From contig PLTD01000105.1 of NCBI GenBank assembly GCA_003165335.1, positions 1 through 46,865 of the forward strand: a stretch of DNA of 46,865 bases. Direction: 5' to 3'. This stretch comes from Rhodospirillales bacterium (lineage in GTDB: Bacteria; Pseudomonadota; Alphaproteobacteria; BOG-932; Roseiterribacteraceae). The translations under genes were made by a program, and so were the position numbers. Within the stretch, counting starts at the first letter, position 1. Each line of letters opens with the position of its first letter. The notes under the pieces are model-generated. The model had not been told where the DNA came from. It searched no databases and saw only the letters and a program-made list of their open reading frames with translations. Below are positions 42,482 to 46,865 of this stretch, in pieces.

Positions 42482-45400
42482 TCAATACGACCCGCTCAGA
42501 TAGGATTGCAGAGGAGTCACTTCAAGTGGCCCCCGCCGCAAGGCCTCGATTGCGGCAACAGCCGCCCGAGCCCCCGCAACGGTCGTATAATAGGGGATGC
42601 TATTGGTGAGAGCGGTGCGACGCAAGCTGAAGCTATCGGCAATGGCTTGCGCACCCTCGGTAGTATTGATCACCAACTGAATTTCTCCGTCGATCATCGC
42701 GTCAACGATGTGAGGCTGGCCTTCCAGAACCTTATTGATGCGTTCTGCGCCAATCCCCTGCGCCTGAAAGTGCTTTTGGGTGCTTTCGGTAGCCACAACT
42801 TGAAATCCAAGAGCTATCAGTTTTTGTGCGATGGGAGCCAACAGCGGCTTGTCGCTATCCTTGACCGATATGAACACTCTTCCTGAGCGCGGCAGTTCGA
42901 CGCCTGCTCCCAGTTGCGCCTTGGCAAAAGCCAGGGCGAAATCCGCATCGAGACCCATCACTTCCCCAGTCGAGCGCATCTCTGGGCCCAAGATCACATC
43001 GACGCCAGGGAAGCGATTGAAGGGGAAGACCGCTTCCTTAACTGCGGTGTGGGTCGTTAGTCGACTGGTAAGGCGGAAGTCGGCAAGTTTTTCCCCGACC
43101 ATCAATCGCGCCGCTATTTTTGCTATGGGCACGCCAGTTGCCTTAGCAACAAAAGGTACGGTGCGCGATGCGCGAGGATTAACCTCCAATATGTAAATCT
43201 CACTCCCGTTGCCCTCGGACTTCACGGCGAATTGGACATTCATCAGTCCGATGACGCCCAGAGCCTTGGCCAGCGCTTCGGCTTGGCGCCCAAGCTCTGC
43301 AATAATATCAGGCTGCAGCGAATAGGGCGGTAAGGCGCATGCGCTGTCACCCGAATGAATGCCAGCTTCTTCGATATGCTCCATGATGCCCGCGACATAG
43401 ACGGTATTTCCGTCGGCCAGCACATCGACGTCGACTTCGATCGCATCTTGCAAATAGCGATCGATCAGAACGGGATTTGACCCCGAAACCTTGACGGCCT
43501 GGCCGATATAGCGAGCCAATCCGGCATGATCATGCACGATTTCCATGGCCCGGCCGCCGAGCACATAGGAAGGTCGGATCACAACAGGGAAGCCGATTCG
43601 CGAGGCCACATCGGCCGCCTCTTCCTTTGATCGGGCTAACCCGTTGGGGGGTTGCTTCAGGTTTAGCGACACCAGTAGTTTCTGGAATCGCTCGCGATCT
43701 TCAGCCAAGTCGATCGCGTCAGGCGGAGTTCCCAAAATCGGTATACCTGCATCGAGCAACCCTTGGGCCAGCTTCAGCGGTGTTTGTCCGCCCAGTTGAA
43801 CAATGGCGCCGAGCAATGTGCCCTTGCTTTGTTCGACGCGGGCGATCTCGATTACATCCTCGGCGGTCAAGGGCTCGAAATAAAGTCGGTCCGACGTGTC
43901 GTAGTCTGTCGAAACCGTCTCCGGGTTGCAATTGACCATAATGGTCTCGATGCCGATCTCCTCCAGCGCGTAGCAGGCATGAACACAGCAATAATCGAAC
44001 TCGATGCCTTGGCCGATTCTGTTGGGACCACCTCCTAGAATCATAGCCTTACGCCGGTCCGATGGTTCTGCCTCGCATTCGCCGGGCGACCCAGCGTTTC
44101 CCACATAGGTGCTGTACATATAGGGCGTTTGCGATGGGAACTCTGCAGCGACAGTGTCGATGCGCTTGTAGACCGGCCTAACACCAGCAGCGCGCCTTCT
44201 CTGCGCAACAGTTGCCTCTTCGATGCCGCTTAACTTTGCCAGTCTCGCATCGGAAAACCCCATCCGCTTCAAATGCCAAAGCGCCTCGATATCGGTAGGC
44301 AGCCCTCCGGCCTTCACGCCAGCTTCGGCGCTAACGATCTCGGCAATGCGTTCGATAAACCAGGGGTCGAACTTGCAGGCAGCATGGATTTCGGCATTGG
44401 TCATTCCGGCGCGCAGAGCATCGGCGACATACAAAATGCGATCGGGCGTCGGTTTTGCGAGTAACGCGCGCAGTGCGTCATGCTCTGGCTCTGCGTCACC
44501 CATTTGCTCGTCGAAGCCGGTTAGCCCCGTTTCAAGCGACCTCAGGGCTTTTTGCACCGATTCAGCAAAGGTTCTCCCGATCGCCATCGCTTCGCCGACC
44601 GATTTCATGGCGGTCGTCAGAGTGGGGTCGGCGCCGGCAAATTTCTCGAAGGCAAAACGTGGAATCTTGGTTACGACGTAATCGATCGTCGGCTCGAATG
44701 CGGCCGGCGTGTTTCCGGTAATGTCGTTCGTCAGCTCATCGAGCGTATAGCCGACCGCCAGTTTGGCTGCGACCTTGGCGATAGGAAAGCCGGTCGCTTT
44801 CGATGCTAGGGCCGACGACCGGCTGACTCGAGGATTCATCTCGATCACAACCATTTGGCCGTTGTCCGGGTTGACCGCGAACTGCACGTTCGATCCCCCG
44901 GTATCGACGCCGATCTCGCGCAGGCACGCGATCGACCAGTCGCGCATTCGCTGATATTCTTTGTCTGTTAGGGTCAGTGCCGGTGCGACGGTAATCGAAT
45001 CACCCGTGTGCACACCCATCGGGTCGATATTCTCGATCGAGCAGATGATGATGCAGTTGTCGGCGCGGTCGCGCACGACCTCCATTTCATATTCTTTCCA
45101 GCCGAGAACCGATTCTTCGATCAGGACTTCGCCAACGGGAGAAGCCGCAAGACCCGAACGCGTGATCTCCTCGAATTCTGTTTTGTTGTAGGCAATACCG
45201 CCGCCCGTTCCGCCAAGTGTGAACGATGGCCGAATGATTGCCGGCAACCCTACTTCGCTCAAAGCTTTGCGTGCATCTTCAAATGAACGCACGACTTGGC
45301 TCTTAGGGCAGTTCAGTCCGATCTTCAGCATGGCATCGCGAAACAGTTGCCGATCTTCGGCTTTGGCAATCGCCTCCCGATTTGCGCCGATCAGTTCGAT

Positions 45401-45736
45401 ACCCAGCCGATCGAGCGTGCCGTCCTCAGCAAGCGACATGGCGGTGTTCAGCGCAGTTTGGCCTCCCATTGTCGGGAGCAATGCTTCCGGTCGTTCCTTT
45501 TCCAGGATTCGCGCCACTGTGGCCGGAGTGATCGGTTCGATATATGTCGCATGAGCCAAGCCGGGATCCGTCATAATCGTGGCCGGGTTCGAATTGACCA
45601 GCACGATTCGATAGCCCTCAGCCTTCAGCGCCTTACAGGCCTGTGCTCCGGAATAATCGAATTCGCAGGCTTGTCCGATCACGATCGGGCCTGCCCCGAT
45701 GATCGCGATAGTCTTGATGTCGGTGCGTTTGGGCAT
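42482..45736 (-). CDS. carB: Carbamoyl-phosphate synthase large subunit
   Basis: CarB makes carbamoyl phosphate from bicarbonate, ammonia (from glutamine via CarA) and two ATP, for arginine and pyrimidine synthesis. The 1084-residue protein has the full doubled layout: two ATP-grasp halves, each with its [18 protein letters not shown] / [18 protein letters not shown] start motif, and a C-terminal MGS allosteric domain (about 950-1075). carA is not beside it here, though it is often upstream; the next gene upstream is unrelated. The start ATG at 45736 has no visible Shine-Dalgarno sequence. A long hairpin lies in the leader (45750-45807). Confidence 0.97.
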   Translation of the reverse strand: MPKRTDIKTIAIIGAGPIVIGQACEFDYSGAQACKALKAEGYRIVLVNSNPATIMTDPGLAHATYIEPITPATVARILEKERPEALLPTMGGQTALNTAMSLAEDGTLDRLGIELIGANREAIAKAEDRQLFRDAMLKIGLNCPKSQVVRSFEDARKALSEVGLPAIIRPSFTLGGTGGGIAYNKTEFEEITRSGLAASPVGEVLIEESVLGWKEYEMEVVRDRADNCIIICSIENIDPMGVHTGDSITVAPALTLTDKEYQRMRDWSIACLREIGVDTGGSNVQFAVNPDNGQMVVIEMNPRVSRSSALASKATGFPIAKVAAKLAVGYTLDELTNDITGNTPAAFEPTIDYVVTKIPRFAFEKFAGADPTLTTAMKSVGEAMAIGRTFAESVQKALRSLETGLTGFDEQMGDAEPEHDALRALLAKPTPDRILYVADALRAGMTNAEIHAACKFDPWFIERIAEIVSAEAGVKAGGLPTDIEALWHLKRMGFSDARLAKLSGIEEATVAQRRRAAGVRPVYKRIDTVAAEFPSQTPYMYSTYVGNAGSPGECEAEPSDRRKAMILGGGPNRIGQGIEFDYCCVHACYALEEIGIETIMVNCNPETVSTDYDTSDRLYFEPLTAEDVIEIARVEQSKGTLLGAIVQLGGQTPLKLAQGLLDAGIPILGTPPDAIDLAEDRERFQKLLVSLNLKQPPNGLARSKEEAADVASRIGFPVVIRPSYVLGGRAMEIVHDHAGLARYIGQAVKVSGSNPVLIDRYLQDAIEVDVDVLADGNTVYVAGIMEHIEEAGIHSGDSACALPPYSLQPDIIAELGRQAEALAKALGVIGLMNVQFAVKSEGNGSEIYILEVNPRASRTVPFVAKATGVPIAKIAARLMVGEKLADFRLTSRLTTHTAVKEAVFPFNRFPGVDVILGPEMRSTGEVMGLDADFALAFAKAQLGAGVELPRSGRVFISVKDSDKPLLAPIAQKLIALGFQVVATESTQKHFQAQGIGAERINKVLEGQPHIVDAMIDGEIQLVINTTEGAQAIADSFSLRRTALTNSIPYYTTVAGARAAVAAIEALRRGPLEVTPLQSYLSGSY

Positions 45737-45749
45737 TGATTGTTTGAAA

Positions 45750-45807
45750 GCGGGTCCGTGTGAACATGGAAAATCGGCCGGCCCCGAAAAGGAACAACCG
45801 GACCCGC
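45750..45807 (-). promoter_or_regulatory. Possible leader hairpin of carB
   Basis: GCGGGTCCG (45750-45758) and CGGACCCGC (45799-45807) are perfect 9-bp complements 40 bases apart, with a palindromic GGCCGGCC inside the loop. On the carB strand the closing stem ends 13 bases before the ATG and is followed by TTTCAAAC. It could control translation or act as an attenuator, but I know no described carB leader of this shape. Confidence 0.4.
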
Positions 45808-45927
45808 GCTATTCGCGATGTCTAAAGGAGTCTTATAGCCGTCGCGCGCCTGCGGCGGCAAGGGGCGGCCCGGCAATGCTTTCGGCGTTTCTGCATTTGC
45901 CGTTATGGCGCCGGCCAATCTGGTGGC

Positions 45928-46620
45928 CTAAGGAGCGGGTTGTCTGTTGCCTATTATCAGGTTGATCTCGCCGACTGGTACCTGGGGGTTGACCAAAAGT
46001 TCGGCGCGCGCGGTGATTCCAAGCTGCTGAAGAACGCTGATTAGCGTTTCAACCGATGGCATGATTCGGCCGGCATCTGCTTCGCCTTCGTTCATCGCCA
46101 CCATTACGCCAACCGGCGTAGGGCTAATGAATTGATGCTCAACTCGCTCGTGAGTCCCCTGATCCCAGCCGGCGGAAGCAAAAACGGTCTGAAAATCGCG
46201 AGCGAATATGTCGCCCTCGTCGTCGCCGATGATCGCAGTCGTGGTGATTTTTTGCCCTTTGAAGGCAGAAAGTGCCTTTACCAGAGTTTGCTGTTGATCG
46301 GACGATAGATGACGCGGGGCTTGTGGGGCCTCCAAAGAGGCGATTTTGCGTTCGAGTTGCATGTCGGTTTGGAAGAGTTGCTGCTGCAGTTCTGCTTCTT
46401 TGGTCTTGTGTCGCGCTTCAGAGTCGGCCACTTCCTTGCGCAACCGCTCGGTATTGGCCAATTCGGCGGTTGCGGTCAGGACATCCTTTCTGGCGCCGTA
46501 TGTAAAGGCCAGTCCCTGACTCAACAGAAGCAGTGCCAGGACAATGATCCCGGTGATTTCCAGCCACGCATGAATGCGTGCGACCGATTCCAGCGAACTC
46601 CAACCAGGGAACGACGCCAC
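45928..46620 (-). CDS. Membrane-anchored coiled-coil protein of unknown function
   Basis: The 230-residue protein has one membrane helix near the N-terminus (ITGIIVLALLLLSQGLAFTYG, about 23-43), a charged coiled coil (LANTERLRKEVADSEARHKTKEAELQQQL, about 54-90) and a C-terminal globular domain (about 105-225) with LVKALSAFKGQKITTTAIIGDDEGDIFARDFQTVFASAGW. That last domain resembles those of unknown proteins that end many coiled-coil membrane anchors. I cannot name the family. It is upstream of carB on the same strand with a 191-base gap. Confidence 0.72.
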   Translation of the reverse strand: MASFPGWSSLESVARIHAWLEITGIIVLALLLLSQGLAFTYGARKDVLTATAELANTERLRKEVADSEARHKTKEAELQQQLFQTDMQLERKIASLEAPQAPRHLSSDQQQTLVKALSAFKGQKITTTAIIGDDEGDIFARDFQTVFASAGWDQGTHERVEHQFISPTPVGVMVAMNEGEADAGRIMPSVETLISVLQQLGITARAELLVNPQVPVGEINLIIGNRQPAP

Positions 46621-46787
46621 GTTCTGACTTTCTAAATCGCTTGTCGCAGATCCAGCATATCGCCGGTAAAATTGGCGTGATTGAATGGTTGGCGCAAGAG
46701 TTTATGACAAATTATTCCCCGCACTGAGCCGGGGCATATCATTTGTTGCAAACGTGATTGAAAACTCCGAGGGGAAAGGGACGATGC

Positions 46788-46865
46788 ATGGCTGATTCCG
46801 ATCAACGTTTCGCAGCTATCGTTGCTGCGCTTACGGAGCAGCCGGATGTCGAGCAGTCGACTAAA
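46788..46865 (+). CDS. Start of a gene cut by the window edge
   Basis: ATG 46788, preceded by GGGGAAAGGG, begins MADSDQRFAAIVAALTEQPD and is open to the end of the window. Only 26 residues are visible. The pattern resembles the start of TfoX/Sxy-like or similar small proteins, but too little is present to be sure. It is divergent from the coiled-coil membrane protein, with about 170 bases between them. Confidence 0.55.
   Translation, partial: MADSDQRFAAIVAALTEQPDVEQSTK

Overview
The window is high-GC chromosomal DNA from an alphaproteobacterium. The gene order proA - nadD - rsfS - rlmH ... gpmI - envC-like - ctpA - rppH is a familiar alphaproteobacterial arrangement. An mprF/acvB pair and an sRNA resembling the alphaproteobacterial suhB/MmgR class agree with this. 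I cannot fix the order or genus. There is no rRNA, tRNA, CRISPR array or intact insertion sequence that I can see.

Bases 1-20.8 kb are mostly core genome. A decayed MNT/HEPN toxin-antitoxin pair sits just upstream of proA. After proA come a NadD-RsfS reading frame with no stop between its two parts, rlmH, the lysyl-phosphatidylglycerol pair mprF-acvB, gpmI, a degenerate LytM/EnvC factor, ctpA and rppH. Then follow a secreted unknown, an AmgK-like sugar kinase, an aspartate aminotransferase, a second secreted unknown, a PEP-CTERM surface protein with a striking sigma-54-type promoter, a DUF1194 von Willebrand protein, recQ and arfB.

Bases 20.9-35.8 kb look like one integrated mobile island of about 14.85 kb. 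It starts beside a tyrosine integrase and is bounded by two near-identical 38-bp direct repeats, which are two copies of the 3' part of a small RNA gene. Integrase arm-type repeats lie just inside both ends. Because each copy keeps its own rho-independent terminator, the insertion appears to have regenerated the sRNA at the right end and left a displaced 3' stub at the left end. The cargo reads as an uptake-and-degradation module for an unknown organic, probably nitrogenous, compound: an SDR oxidoreductase, a polyamine-type ABC importer (two permeases, ATPase, Tat-exported binding protein), a LysR regulator, two close paralogues of an isochorismatase-like cysteine hydrolase, two metallo-beta-lactamase-fold hydrolases (one exported), a GNAT acetyltransferase and a TonB-dependent receptor. 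The right end holds a broken HNH-endonuclease-like gene.

Bases 35.8-46.9 kb return to core genome: the intact sRNA with PhaR-like boxes upstream, a polytopic membrane protein, a LysR gene beside trxB, an ELM1-family protein divergent from an Lrp/AsnC regulator, a uracil-DNA-glycosylase-like protein, greA, carB with a long potential leader hairpin, a coiled-coil membrane protein, and the start of another gene cut by the window edge.
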